Source of the DNA: Terrimonas ferruginea DSM 30193
GTDB taxonomy: Bacteria > Bacteroidota > Bacteroidia > Chitinophagales > Chitinophagaceae
Direction of reading: 5' to 3'
DNA length: 64,000 nt
NCBI RefSeq assembly: GCF_000425585.1
Contig: NZ_KE384399.1
Span: 227,969-291,968, forward strand
Below the pieces are notes generated by a model. That model searched no databases, was not told where the DNA came from, and saw nothing but the letters and a program-made list of their open reading frames with translations. The position numbers were made by a program, and so were the translations under genes. Positions 1 to 7,927 of this stretch are shown one piece after another. How positions within the stretch are numbered: position 1 is the stretch's first letter; each line of letters opens with the position of its first letter.

Positions 1-63
1 AATAGTAAGAGCGCAAATAATATGCCTTTACCGCCTAGCGAAATGTGAAAAATGAAGCAAATT

Positions 64-84
64 CGTCAATCGTCAATCGTGAAT
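64..84. repeat. short heptamer array (CGTCAAT family)
   Basis: Three head-to-tail 7-bp units, CGTCAAT, CGTCAAT and CGTGAAT. They lie just left of the TIR repeat element that starts near 101 and belong to the same family as the much longer ATTCACG/ATTGACG arrays near 7.3 kb and 16.2 kb. The first 63 bases of the window hold no gene I can support. Confidence 0.6.
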
Positions 85-100
85 GAGCTCTCCGCCGTTG

Positions 101-364
101 TTGGTGTCAACACCACAACTGTTCGGAAGATTTTAAACCTGTCATTCCGACATCACGCCACCGTTGGTCTCCAGACCAACGGGCCTGCTCCTGGTTGAGT
201 TATGCACCAAGTTGACCTTAACCTATCAAAGCTACCTGACGCTTGCTTGTTGGTCGGGAGACCAACAAGGGCGCTAACTTATACCTCACGCCGTCATTAC
301 GTTTAAAAATGAAAAGCAACTCCTGGGCATAAACATTCCGAACACTTATGGTGTCAACACCAAT
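101..364 (+). repeat. TIR repeat element, copy A
   Basis: Non-coding element repeated at 28782-29058. The 14-mer TGGTGTCAACACCA occurs at both ends (102-115 and 349-362), and the adjoining AACTGTTCGGAAG on the left matches the reverse complement of ATTCCGAACACTT on the right, so the ends form an imperfect terminal inverted repeat of about 30 bp. Inside are two hairpins: 161-182 (arms CCGTTGGTC and GACCAACGG, loop TCCA) and 247-268 (arms TTGTTGGTC and GACCAACAA, loop GGGA). The second hairpin is the reverse-complement relative of the first, so the whole element is one long nested palindrome. No reading frame of note is present. It resembles a MITE or complex REP element; no transposase is nearby. 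Confidence 0.8.
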
Positions 365-370
365 AAGGTA

Positions 371-409
371 ACTTAATACTTACGACGGCCGTTTAACTTA
401 TAACTTATT
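371..409. repeat. heptamer array next to copy A
   Basis: Units of the ACTTAAT / ACTTATA family, interrupted by GACGGCCGTTT, a variant of the CGGCTGTTT joining module seen in other spacers. The array runs into the 3' end of the antiporter pseudogene: the TAA stop of the remnant (398-400) lies inside the repeat, so the original C-terminus may have been altered by it. Confidence 0.6.
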
Positions 410-899
410 TGCCAACTGCAGTTCATCAATATCCATGTTTCTCTCCACCTGCTTTATTGCGGCACTGGTGAAATGCCCTTCCTTGTGCAATTTAAGCAGC
501 AGTTGACGCTGAAATTTGCCAATTTCTATCCGGGTTTGTTCTACGGAAGTGAGTGCTATCGAAGGAAAATCCTTTCGCCGGCTTTCCTTTTCTGCCTGTG
601 TTTGTATTTCTTCGGTCAATTGCCGGGCAAGGTGTTCGTATCTTTTCTTTAATGCGTCTTTAAACAGTGTGGCTGGTGCGGCAGAACATATGGAAAGCGG
701 CGTCGTATAGCAGTGGCGGTAGAAAAATGACGAATACCACTTCCGGGTCCAGCACAAGGTCGGGAAGTATGGGAATAAAACCGATAGCCAGTCCCGCTGT
801 TACAAAAAAGACGGGATGCGGAAGTCTTATCTTTTCTATCAGTGCAGATAATGTAATGAGCACTGTTAATATGAAGATGACGAAACTGAATTTTTCCAT
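398..899 (-). pseudogene. Na+/H+ antiporter (CPA1/NhaP-like) remnant, internal deletion
   Basis: The first ~70 codons (from 899 to about 690) encode the N-terminus of a CPA1-type sodium/proton antiporter: two hydrophobic helices and the typical PEVVFVIFLPPLLYDAA stretch. The frame then breaks and a frame shifted by one base carries the typical cytosolic C-terminal tail of the same family (LLLKLHKEGHFTSAAIKQVE, then an acidic D-I-D-E-L end). The roughly 300-350 residues of transmembrane core expected between them are absent. I read this as one gene that lost its middle through an out-of-frame deletion near 675-690. The product cannot transport. The alternative, two small unrelated proteins, is less likely because both pieces match the two ends of one family in the correct order. 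Confidence 0.75.
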
Positions 900-922
900 T
901 GATGATTTTAACCGGAAGAAAG

Positions 923-1285
923 TTATTCATATCCGCTCTTAATAATAGTTGAGATCATTTTGAAACGGCCGTTGGGGCGTATATAATTGGATGAATGGGC
1001 CGGAATAATAATACCCTGACCAGATTCTACCAGGTGGGATACTTTATCTATAACGATCTCGGCCTTCCCTTCAATGATCTGGGCAAAGGTGTCGAAAGGG
1101 GAAATTTTTTCCGTTAACCCTTCTCCACTATCGAATGACATAACGCTGATATTACCGGTCGATTTTTTGATAATTGTTTTTATTACCACTGAATTGGCCA
1201 TGTATTCAATTATTTCAACGATGATATGCGCTTTCGATTTTTCCAGTTCGGTGTTTTCCTGGTCTTCTGTATGCTTGTCGGTCAT
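923..1285 (-). CDS. cupin-domain protein
   Basis: 120-residue cytoplasmic protein without signal peptide. After a charged, poorly conserved N-terminus of about 30 residues, the sequence has the alternating beta-strand pattern of a small single-domain cupin, with a G-rich turn and the segment GQGIIIPAHSSNYI (about residues 89-102) matching the second cupin motif. The first-motif histidines are not obvious, so metal binding is uncertain. Many such proteins are small-molecule binding or isomerase-like domains; no substrate can be proposed. It stands alone on the minus strand upstream of the antiporter pseudogene (23 bp gap), so the two may once have been co-transcribed. The ATG at 1285 gives a full-length domain. 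Confidence 0.65.
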   Translation of the reverse strand: MTDKHTEDQENTELEKSKAHIIVEIIEYMANSVVIKTIIKKSTGNISVMSFDSGEGLTEKISPFDTFAQIIEGKAEIVIDKVSHLVESGQGIIIPAHSSNYIRPNGRFKMISTIIKSGYE

Positions 1286-1345
1286 AAATTGTATTTTACA
1301 GTAAGTGAATTTTTATAGATACGTTGAGTGTAAGGTTGCCTGGAA

Positions 1346-1377
1346 AATAAAAAAGGGCCAGGATAAAAATCCAGCCC
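1346..1377 (-). terminator. intrinsic terminator (minus strand)
   Basis: Read on the minus strand: an imperfect hairpin (AGGGC, GGAT, loop TTTT, ATCC, GCCCT with small bulges) followed by a T-rich tract. It lies downstream of the 1515-2503 gene pair and upstream of the cupin gene. Confidence 0.6.
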
Positions 1378-1514
1378 TGTATTAAGTCCAATATCCTATG
1401 AAAAACCAGTGTAAAGGTAGCATCGGGCTTTTTGCGGTTGTTACACGATTTAACAGATCTGTTATATAATTCCCACATCGGAAGGAGGGGGCTGTAGGTC
1501 AGGCTTTTGGGCCA

Positions 1515-2183
1515 TTATGCCTTTCTTTTTAATTTCAATGCCTCCAGTGCCTGCCGTTGATTTTCCACCTCAAGCTGCTGGTTGGTCTGGTTGTCTTTGT
1601 TGGTCCGGAGATCGTCCTGCATTTTTTTCATTTTGCCATCCATGTCTTTTTCATCCTTCTGAAAATTCGACAACTTTTTCCGTGAAGCAGCTAAAACGTC
1701 TTCCTGCTTCCTGATGTCTTCTTCAAGACTGTAAGCCGTAGTGTTTTCGATAAGGCTGTTCAGAAAAACCCGGGCATTGTCCCAAAGCACGGTATCCTGT
1801 TCGGGTGACGTAAAGTTTTCATTACCGGTGCTGATCAATAAGTAGATCAGACTGTTGTTTTTTTCTTCTTTGTTTTTCTGCGTTATTTTAAAATACATGT
1901 CCAGCTTCTGGCTGCCCAGGGAAGGAAGTTGGGTATTGTTGAATACATAAAACCCGTCTGTTGTATTGTTCTTCCAGAACAGGTGTCCTTCTGTCTGCGG
2001 CTTGTAGCCTGCATCTTTTAACTTTTGCAGGATGGTGGCTTTTACATCTTCCTGGTTGTTGGCCAGTTCAAGGGTAAGGGCCGGCTGCATCATTGTTTTA
2101 TATTGCACGGTAGTAACAGACGTTTGTGAATGTACTGCAGCACTTATAAAAAGTGCGGAGAGTAAGAGATTGCTTTTATTCAT
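1515..2183 (-). CDS. exported coiled-coil protein, function unknown
   Basis: 222 residues with an N-terminal signal peptide (hydrophobic LLLSALFISAAVHSQ, cleavage after about residue 19). The middle (about 45-150) looks like a small mixed alpha/beta domain. From about residue 155 to the end it is highly charged Glu/Lys/Gln and predicts as one long coiled coil. Probably periplasmic. The gene follows the small membrane-protein gene at 2207-2503 with a 23 bp gap on the same strand, so the two likely form one unit. I do not recognise a named family. Confidence 0.65.
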   Translation of the reverse strand: MNKSNLLLSALFISAAVHSQTSVTTVQYKTMMQPALTLELANNQEDVKATILQKLKDAGYKPQTEGHLFWKNNTTDGFYVFNNTQLPSLGSQKLDMYFKITQKNKEEKNNSLIYLLISTGNENFTSPEQDTVLWDNARVFLNSLIENTTAYSLEEDIRKQEDVLAASRKKLSNFQKDEKDMDGKMKKMQDDLRTNKDNQTNQQLEVENQRQALEALKLKRKA

Positions 2184-2206
2184 TTTTTAAGTATTGTACA
2201 TGATTA

Positions 2207-2503
2207 TTAATATGCGTTCTTATTCACATTGAACAGGTTCTTCTGGTATTGAATGACGGTATGCAACACTTTGATCTTTTCAAGTATTTTACTCTTCAGA
2301 TCTTTGTGGTGCTTCATTTTTTTTACCTGAACGAGTGCGATCTCATAATTGAGCAGGGCGTCTTCATACTCTCCGTTATTTTCACTCTGCAAGGCGATCG
2401 AGAAAGATTTTTCAGAAATGTTCTTTTTTGAATAGAAGAGTACGCGAAGAAAAAACAGGACGATTAATAGTACGGAAACGGAAACAATGATAAACACGAA
2501 CAC
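2207..2503 (-). CDS. small single-pass membrane protein with TPR-like tail
   Basis: 98 residues. A strong hydrophobic helix at about 2-22 is followed by a short basic stretch and a helical, charged domain in which SENNGEYEDALLNYEIAL (about 38-56) has the spacing of one tetratricopeptide-like repeat. Likely anchored in the inner membrane with the helical part in the cytoplasm. First gene of a probable pair with the exported coiled-coil gene. Function unknown. Confidence 0.55.
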   Translation of the reverse strand: MFVFIIVSVSVLLIVLFFLRVLFYSKKNISEKSFSIALQSENNGEYEDALLNYEIALVQVKKMKHHKDLKSKILEKIKVLHTVIQYQKNLFNVNKNAY

Positions 2504-2590
2504 TTTTTTAGTTTGAATGGAGAGCTGTAATAAAGGTGAGTCTTTTTAAACGTACTATCGTTACAGTATCCTGTGAAAGAATTGTATAAT

Positions 2591-3151
2591 TCACACGTCT
2601 TCGAGCATCGAACGTCGCTTGTCCTTAAGCTGTCTGAAATGCGTCGGAGTCAGACCTGTTACCTTCTTGAATTGGCTGGACAAATGCGCAACACTGCTGT
2701 AGTGCATTTTGAATGCGATCTCCGTAAGGGTTAGCTCATTATAAACCAACAACTCTTTTACCCGTTCAATCTTATGCGCTATGAAAAATTTCTCTATCGT
2801 TGTGCCCTGCACTTCTGAAAAAAGATTAGCCAGGTAAGTGTAATCGTGGTTCAGTTTGCTGCTGAGGTATTCCGAAAATTTGATGGTCAACGGCTCTTCC
2901 GAATAATGTACCAGTTCTACGATCACAGTTTTAATTTTCTGGATCAGTACACTTTTTTTGTTATCCATCAGTTCGAGTCCTGATTTCAAAAGTGCCCTTT
3001 TGAACTGGTCCAATTGTTCCGGCGAAATGTTTTCAATTATATCTGCTTCGCCTAACACCACGTTCGTATAGTGTAATCCCAACTGTTCGAGTTCCGCCTT
3101 CACGACCATTGTGCAACGGATGCAAACCATATTTTTGATGTGCAATTTCAC
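2591..3151 (-). CDS. AraC-family regulator with HMA-like N-terminus
   Basis: 186 residues. The C-terminal ~95 residues are an AraC/XylS DNA-binding domain with two helix-turn-helix units (ERVKELLVYNELTLTEIAFK and a second helix pair ending in GLTPTHFRQLK). The N-terminal ~65 residues carry the exact MxCxxC motif of heavy-metal-associated domains (M8, C10, C13) and the beta-alpha-beta pattern of that fold. The combination suggests a one-component regulator sensing copper or another soft metal. No metal ATPase or chaperone is adjacent, so the regulon is not visible here. Metal identity is inference. Confidence 0.8.
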   Translation of the reverse strand: MKLHIKNMVCIRCTMVVKAELEQLGLHYTNVVLGEADIIENISPEQLDQFKRALLKSGLELMDNKKSVLIQKIKTVIVELVHYSEEPLTIKFSEYLSSKLNHDYTYLANLFSEVQGTTIEKFFIAHKIERVKELLVYNELTLTEIAFKMHYSSVAHLSSQFKKVTGLTPTHFRQLKDKRRSMLEDV

Positions 3152-3724
3152 TGGAGTGGTTGATTGGGCCGCAGCGTAGGAATAAGGTAGCCGGATATTC
3201 CCGGAGATTCAGTAAGTGCATTCGATATATAGACTCAATTATCCTGCCATGCCACAGTCTTAAACAGGTTTGCCTTGATCTCAAACAATTGTGAGGCTAT
3301 TGAAAAATATTATAAACAGATTTTGCTGATAACTGCAGAGGTGATTATTTCCTTTCAATGAATCATTAAACGCAGTAACAGCATAACGGTCAGCCGTTTA
3401 ATTTTTACAATATGTTATATGCCTGCGAAGAAAGCAGCAGCGCCTGATCAGAAAAAAAATGAAATAATAAATCTTCTTTTTTATCAGTGGACACTTGGCT
3501 GTACAATACTACGGCAAATATGGCTGACCGTCCGGTAAATGGGGAATAATGTGTGAATTATATAACAATTCCGGAGAATGATGTAATAACATTACCCGGG
3601 AATAGACTGATCTTCATCGTTCAATGGAATCGAACGTTCTTTTCAGCAGAGGCTTTTCTGATTTTATAATGAAGGCAGAGAAGCGTATTTATAGCTGCCG
3701 GAGAGTAATGCGACTGAACCCGCA
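3152..3724. other. 573-bp spacer, no gene seen
   Basis: Between the AraC-type gene (minus) and a small plus-strand frame. I see no convincing coding region, repeat array or RNA gene. A weak hairpin with a T-rich tail (AACGG / CCGTT near 3385-3398) is too short to call. Confidence 0.5.
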
Positions 3725-3994
3725 TTGGACAACCTCCCTTTTACTTACACCATAATCTGTACTGTGGTTTTTATCATCCTGCTTTTTGCCGCTCATTGGT
3801 ATCTGTCGTTGTTTCCCGGGACTTTTTTTTACCACCGCTATCTGGTCCGGGCATTTCCCATCTTAATGTGGGCATGTCTTTTTGTTTACCTGTACCTTGA
3901 GCTTGTTCCTTCGTTTTGGTTCCTGCTGCTGTTGCCGCCGGAGTTTATACGAATCACAACATTGAAGATGAACAGGTCAATAAGGCATCAGTGA
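3725..3994 (+). CDS. possible small membrane protein
   Basis: 89-residue frame starting with TTG. The product is very hydrophobic, with two or three candidate transmembrane helices (about 8-28, 40-60, 62-80) rich in Trp, Phe and Leu, and a short basic tail. No ribosome binding site is clear and no family is recognised. It could be a real small membrane protein or a chance AT-poor open frame. Confidence 0.35.
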   Translation: MDNLPFTYTIICTVVFIILLFAAHWYLSLFPGTFFYHRYLVRAFPILMWACLFVYLYLELVPSFWFLLLLPPEFIRITTLKMNRSIRHQ

Positions 3995-4011
3995 ATGAGT
4001 GAAGTGTCAAT

Positions 4012-4066
4012 AAAAAGCCACGATATGCACCCCTCGAGAACCTCAGGGTACGCACCATGGCTTTTT
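4012..4066 (-). terminator. intrinsic terminator of gcvP
   Basis: Arms AAAAAGCCA and TGGCTTTTT (4012-4020 and 4058-4066) enclose further pairing between GTGCGTACCC and GGGGTGCATA on the minus strand. It lies 64 bp past the gcvP stop and is usable on the minus strand with its T-rich tail. Confidence 0.6.
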
Positions 4067-4112
4067 AACTTATTACTTATAGCTTATGCCCGAAGTATCG
4101 GCCCGAAGTATC
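4067..4112. repeat. GCCCGA-TCGGGC hairpin and heptamer cluster
   Basis: An ACTTATTACTTATAGCTTAT heptamer stretch is followed by two adjoining copies of CCCGAAGTATCGG and then GGCGGCTGTTT. The hairpin motif (arms GCCCGA and TCGGGC, loop AGTR) recurs at about 16043-16058 and 36615-36632, also next to heptamer arrays. Confidence 0.6.
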
Positions 4113-4129
4113 GGGCGGCTGTTTCCTTC

Positions 4130-7027
4130 TCAGGCCTCAGTCTCCATATAGCTCTCCACCGGCTCACAAGTACAGATAAGATTTCTGTCACCAACGGTAT
4201 TGTTCACACGCGCAACACTTGGCCAGAATTTATTCTCGCTTACATACTGCAGCGGGAACGCAGCCTGCTCGCGGGAATAGACATGCTCCCAGTTAGAAGA
4301 ACAAATCACCGCCTGCGTATGCGGAGCATTTTTCAGCGGATTATCTTTTTTGTCGGCTTTGCCTTCTTCAATCGCTTCAATTTCTTCACGGATAGACAAC
4401 ATCGCATTACAGAAACGGTCGAGTTCTGCTTTGTCTTCACTTTCTGTAGGCTCGATCATGATGGTGCCGGGAACGGGGAAACTCATCGTCGGCGCATGGA
4501 AGCCGTAATCCATCAGACGTTTGGCAACATCCTCCGCTTCCACTTCGGCAGTTTTCTTGAACGGCCGCAGGTCAACGATGAATTCGTGTGCACATTGTCC
4601 CTGGTGATTGGTATAAAGAATATCGTATTTGGAAGCAAGGCGCGCACGCATGTAGTTGGCATTGAGAATTGCATAGCGCGTTGCATCGGTAAGACCTTGC
4701 GCGCCGAGCATGCGGATATAACCATAAGAGATCAGCAGGATGGAGGCACTGCCATAGGGAGCAGCAGATACCGCGCCACGGCCTTCACTCATCGACACCA
4801 CTCCTTTTTCACCAGCCAATGATACGTGACCGGGCAGGTGTGGTGCAAGATGTGATTTTACACAAATAGGACCCATGCCAGGACCGCCACCACCGTGCGG
4901 AATGGCGAAGGTCTTGTGCAGGTTGAGGTGACAAACGTCTGCACCGATCAGACCGGGAGCCGTTAAGCCCACCTGTGCGTTCATGTTTGCACCGTCCATG
5001 TATACCTGGCCGCCATGCTGGTGAATGACGTCGGTGATTTCCTTCACTGTTTCCTCATACACACCATAAGTGCTGGGATACGTGATCATGATACCCGACA
5101 ATTGATTGGAGTATTGTGCTGCTTTCACTTTCAGGTCTTCTATGTCGATGTAACCGTTTTCCAATGCTTTTACTACTACCACTTTCATTCCGCACATAAC
5201 GGCAGAAGCAGGGTTGGTGCCGTGTGCAGAGATGGGGATCAGCATGACGTTGCGGTGATGATCGCCATTGGCCTCGTGGTAGGCTTTGATCGTCAGCAAA
5301 CCTGCGTACTCGCCCTGTGCACCGCTGTTGGGCTGCAAACTGCACGCGTCGAATGCGGTGATGTTGCAGAGGTAGCGGGACAACTCATCCACGATGTATT
5401 GATAACCTCCGGCCTGATCCAGTGGCGCAAACGGGTGCATACGCGCCCAGTGCGACCAGCTCAGTGGCATCATTTCCGTAGCTGCATTCAGTTTCATCGT
5501 GCAACTGCCGAGGGAGATCATCGATGTATTGAGCGAAAGGTCTTTGTTCTCGAGTGACTTAATGTAGCGCATCATCTGGCTTTCGCTGTGATGGCTGTTG
5601 AATACAGGATGTGTGAGGAAATCGGAACTGCGTTGCAGTGAAGCAGGCAGATGTACGAGTTCCGCATCCTGGGCAATGTCGAATGCTACGGGGTCTGTAT
5701 CGTTTTCAAAACAATTGATCAGGTCATACAGATCTTCGGGCAGCGTGGTTTCGTCGAGGGAGATACCAATATGCTGATGATCGATGTAGCGAAGGTTGAT
5801 CTGCTGACGATCTGCTTTTTCGCGGATGATGTTTACATCTTTAACACGCACAACGATGGTATCGAAGAATGCGTTGGACACTAATTCAAATCCACGTTCG
5901 GCAATCGCTTCACCAACAGTTTGCGCGAGCAATGCCACGCGGCGCGCGATATTGCGCAGTCCGTCGGGTCCGTGATAGACCGCATACATGGCCGCCATGT
6001 TGGCCAGCAGTGCCTGTGCGGTACAAATGTTAGAAGTTGCTTTTTCGCGTTTGATGTGTTGTTCACGTGTCTGCAGGGCCATGCGTAATGCGCGGTTGCC
6101 TTGCGCATCCACACTCACACCGATCAGGCGTCCGGGAATGCTGCGTTTGAAATCATCTTTAACAGCAAAGAAGGCTGCGTGCGGTCCGCCATAACCCAGC
6201 GGCACACCGAAGCGTTGTGCGGAACCTACCGCTACGTCGGCGCCGAGTTCGCCCGGAGGCGTAAGTAGCGTAAGTGCGAGCAGGTCGGTTGCCATTACCA
6301 CATAAGCGCCGGCTGCATGCACCGCTTCGGTAAATGCGCGGTAATCTTCTATGGCACCTTTGTCGTTGGGGTATTGTACAATGGCACCAAAGAAGCTGCC
6401 ATCGGGTGTAAATGTTTTGTAATCGCCTTCTGTGAGTTCGATGCCGAGTGGCAGGGCTCTTGTGCGGATTACGTCTTTTGTCTGGGCAAAAATTTCCTTA
6501 TCGATAAAGAAACGCGGGCGTTCAGGTTTTTCCTGTTTGTTGAGCGTATGGAAAAACATACTCATGGCTTCCGCGGCGGCCGTTGCTTCATCGAGCAGGG
6601 ACGCGTTAGCAATAGGCAGGCCCGTAAGATCGCTGACCATGGTCTGGAAGTTCAGCAGACTTTCCAGACGGCCTTGTGAAATTTCAGCCTGATAAGGGGT
6701 GTATTGGGTATACCATCCCGGGTTTTCAAAAACATTCCTGAGGATTACCGAGGGTGTGATGGTATCGTAATATCCCTGGCCGATATAATTGGTGAAGAGT
6801 TTATTCTTCAGGGAAACTTCTTTGATATGCCGCAGGTATTCATGTTCGCTGAGCGTGGGAGGGATGTCCAGCGGAGATTGCATGCGGATAGCAGCGGGAA
6901 CGGTCTGGTCGATGAGTTCGTCCAGGCTCGCGGAGCCGATGGCGCGCAGCATGGCGCGGGAGTCTCCTTCCCTCGGACCGATATGGCGGGAACGGAATTC
7001 ATTGGATTGTTGTTCGAACAAGCTCAT
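4130..7027 (-). CDS. gcvP: glycine dehydrogenase (decarboxylating), P protein
   Basis: 965 residues, full length for the single-chain P protein of the glycine cleavage system. It decarboxylates glycine with pyridoxal phosphate and passes the aminomethyl group to the lipoyl arm of GcvH. The N-terminal half (SRHIGPRE..., then the ITPSVILRNVFENPGWYTQY region) and C-terminal half are both present. The PLP site is clear: HLNLHKTFAIPHGGGGPGMG with the Schiff-base lysine near residue 705. The C-terminal GSCTMKLNAA and SCSWEH-type segments also fit. gcvT and gcvH are not adjacent, which is common in Bacteroidota. The gene is transcribed alone and ends at the terminator at 4012-4066. Confidence 0.97.
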   Translation of the reverse strand: MSLFEQQSNEFRSRHIGPREGDSRAMLRAIGSASLDELIDQTVPAAIRMQSPLDIPPTLSEHEYLRHIKEVSLKNKLFTNYIGQGYYDTITPSVILRNVFENPGWYTQYTPYQAEISQGRLESLLNFQTMVSDLTGLPIANASLLDEATAAAEAMSMFFHTLNKQEKPERPRFFIDKEIFAQTKDVIRTRALPLGIELTEGDYKTFTPDGSFFGAIVQYPNDKGAIEDYRAFTEAVHAAGAYVVMATDLLALTLLTPPGELGADVAVGSAQRFGVPLGYGGPHAAFFAVKDDFKRSIPGRLIGVSVDAQGNRALRMALQTREQHIKREKATSNICTAQALLANMAAMYAVYHGPDGLRNIARRVALLAQTVGEAIAERGFELVSNAFFDTIVVRVKDVNIIREKADRQQINLRYIDHQHIGISLDETTLPEDLYDLINCFENDTDPVAFDIAQDAELVHLPASLQRSSDFLTHPVFNSHHSESQMMRYIKSLENKDLSLNTSMISLGSCTMKLNAATEMMPLSWSHWARMHPFAPLDQAGGYQYIVDELSRYLCNITAFDACSLQPNSGAQGEYAGLLTIKAYHEANGDHHRNVMLIPISAHGTNPASAVMCGMKVVVVKALENGYIDIEDLKVKAAQYSNQLSGIMITYPSTYGVYEETVKEITDVIHQHGGQVYMDGANMNAQVGLTAPGLIGADVCHLNLHKTFAIPHGGGGPGMGPICVKSHLAPHLPGHVSLAGEKGVVSMSEGRGAVSAAPYGSASILLISYGYIRMLGAQGLTDATRYAILNANYMRARLASKYDILYTNHQGQCAHEFIVDLRPFKKTAEVEAEDVAKRLMDYGFHAPTMSFPVPGTIMIEPTESEDKAELDRFCNAMLSIREEIEAIEEGKADKKDNPLKNAPHTQAVICSSNWEHVYSREQAAFPLQYVSENKFWPSVARVNNTVGDRNLICTCEPVESYMETEA

Positions 7028-7159
7028 TTAATTGGCGATTTTTAAGATCTACGGGAAAGGTCAGCGCGTCGACCGACGGCTGGCGAAAAGCGCTGCAAAG
7101 TTACGATGCTGTCAGCACAAAAAATAGCGTTTGTTCGTACAGGCGGGGAATGTGGATAA

Positions 7160-7380
7160 GGCGGTAGTAAGTAATAGGTTGTAGGTAAAAGGTTTAAGGC
7201 GTAAGGCTTAAGGTAAAACAGCCGTTGTAAGTAATAAGTATTAAGTTCTGGGTTTTCAGGCCTAAAGCTCTCGAAACAAACTGACCATTCACGACTCACG
7301 GCTGTTTTATTCACCATTCACGATTGACGATTCACGATTGACGATTCACGATTGACGATTCACGATTGACCATTCACTAT
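7160..7380. repeat. mosaic heptamer arrays with AACAGCCG joints
   Basis: Several 7-bp families sit side by side in the 373-bp gap between gcvP and the YkgJ-type gene: GTAAGTAATAGG and TTAAGGCGTAAGGC-type units (7160-7210), AAAACAGCCGTTG (7214-7226), GTAAGTAATAAGTATTAAG (7225-7244), CGGCTGTTTTATT (about 7301-7313), then about ten units alternating between ATTCACG and ATTGACG up to about 7378. The promoter and start of the next gene follow directly. Confidence 0.8.
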
Positions 7381-7388
7381 TCCCTCCG

Positions 7389-7396
7389 TACCTTCG
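7389..7396 (+). promoter_or_regulatory. Bacteroidota -7 box (TACCTTCG)
   Basis: TACCTTCG fits the TAnnTTTG promoter element with one change. It ends only 4 bp before the ATG at 7401, so transcription would start at or next to the start codon, giving a leaderless or nearly leaderless mRNA. Confidence 0.5.
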
Positions 7397-7400
7397 CACG

Positions 7401-7886
7401 ATGGCGGGAGATCTGTTGCACAACTGGCAAAAAAAATCGGGTGAACGGCGAAAATTGTACAAACAATTTCTGGCCAGGGCCGACAAAAACAAAACCTTAA
7501 GGCAACTTCCTGATCTTCATGAAGAAGCATTCGAAAAAGTGGATTGCCTGGCCTGCGCCCGCTGCTGCAAAAGCTTTTCCCCCCGCTTCAAAACTCCCGA
7601 TGTAAAAAGGATCGCTAAAGTGATGGGCATGCGCGAAAGCGTGTTCATCGAAACCTATCTCCGCGTGGACGAGGAAGGAGATTTTGTGGTAAAATCATCG
7701 CCCTGCCCTTTCCTGGGCGCGGACAACCACTGTTCCGTTTACGAAGACCGGCCATCTGACTGCCGCCGTTTTCCCTACACCGATGAGGACGTGCTGATCA
7801 AACGACCGGTGCTCACATTGAAAAACACGGAATTTTGCCCCATTACCTATTATGTGATTGAAAAACTGATGGCTGCACAGCGCTGA
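7401..7886 (+). CDS. YkgJ-family cysteine-cluster protein
   Basis: 161 residues with eight cysteines arranged as in the YkgJ/UPF0153 family: C49, C52, C55 and C56 (CLACARCC), then C102, C111 and C121 (CPFLGADNHCSVYEDRPSDC) and C146. These are thought to hold zinc or an iron-sulphur cluster; the biochemical role of the family is not settled. Cytoplasmic, no signal peptide. It stands 41 bp upstream of the DUF389 gene on the same strand and may share its promoter. The ATG at 7401 follows the heptamer arrays and a -7-like box. Confidence 0.85.
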   Translation: MAGDLLHNWQKKSGERRKLYKQFLARADKNKTLRQLPDLHEEAFEKVDCLACARCCKSFSPRFKTPDVKRIAKVMGMRESVFIETYLRVDEEGDFVVKSSPCPFLGADNHCSVYEDRPSDCRRFPYTDEDVLIKRPVLTLKNTEFCPITYYVIEKLMAAQR

Positions 7887-7927
7887 GAATTTTCCTATTT
7901 TAGTGCCGTCACCAATCGAATAGCTAA

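Noticed and set aside
1296..1478. 60-codon frame on the minus strand upstream of the cupin gene
   Set aside because: It runs through the terminator hairpin at 1346-1377 and has no start signal; composition is not protein-like.
3995..4822. 275-codon open frame on the plus strand opposite gcvP
   Set aside because: It lies wholly antisense to the strongly supported gcvP C-terminus and its product has low-complexity, His/Arg/Phe-rich composition typical of antisense frames in GC-balanced genes.
7028..7160. Glycine riboswitch before gcvP
   Set aside because: I looked for paired glycine-aptamer elements upstream of the start on the minus strand and saw none; the region is short and then turns into repeats.
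7310..7380. Possible CRISPR or satellite array
   Set aside because: Units are 7 bp with continuous drift and no unique spacers of 25-40 bp; no cas gene in the window.
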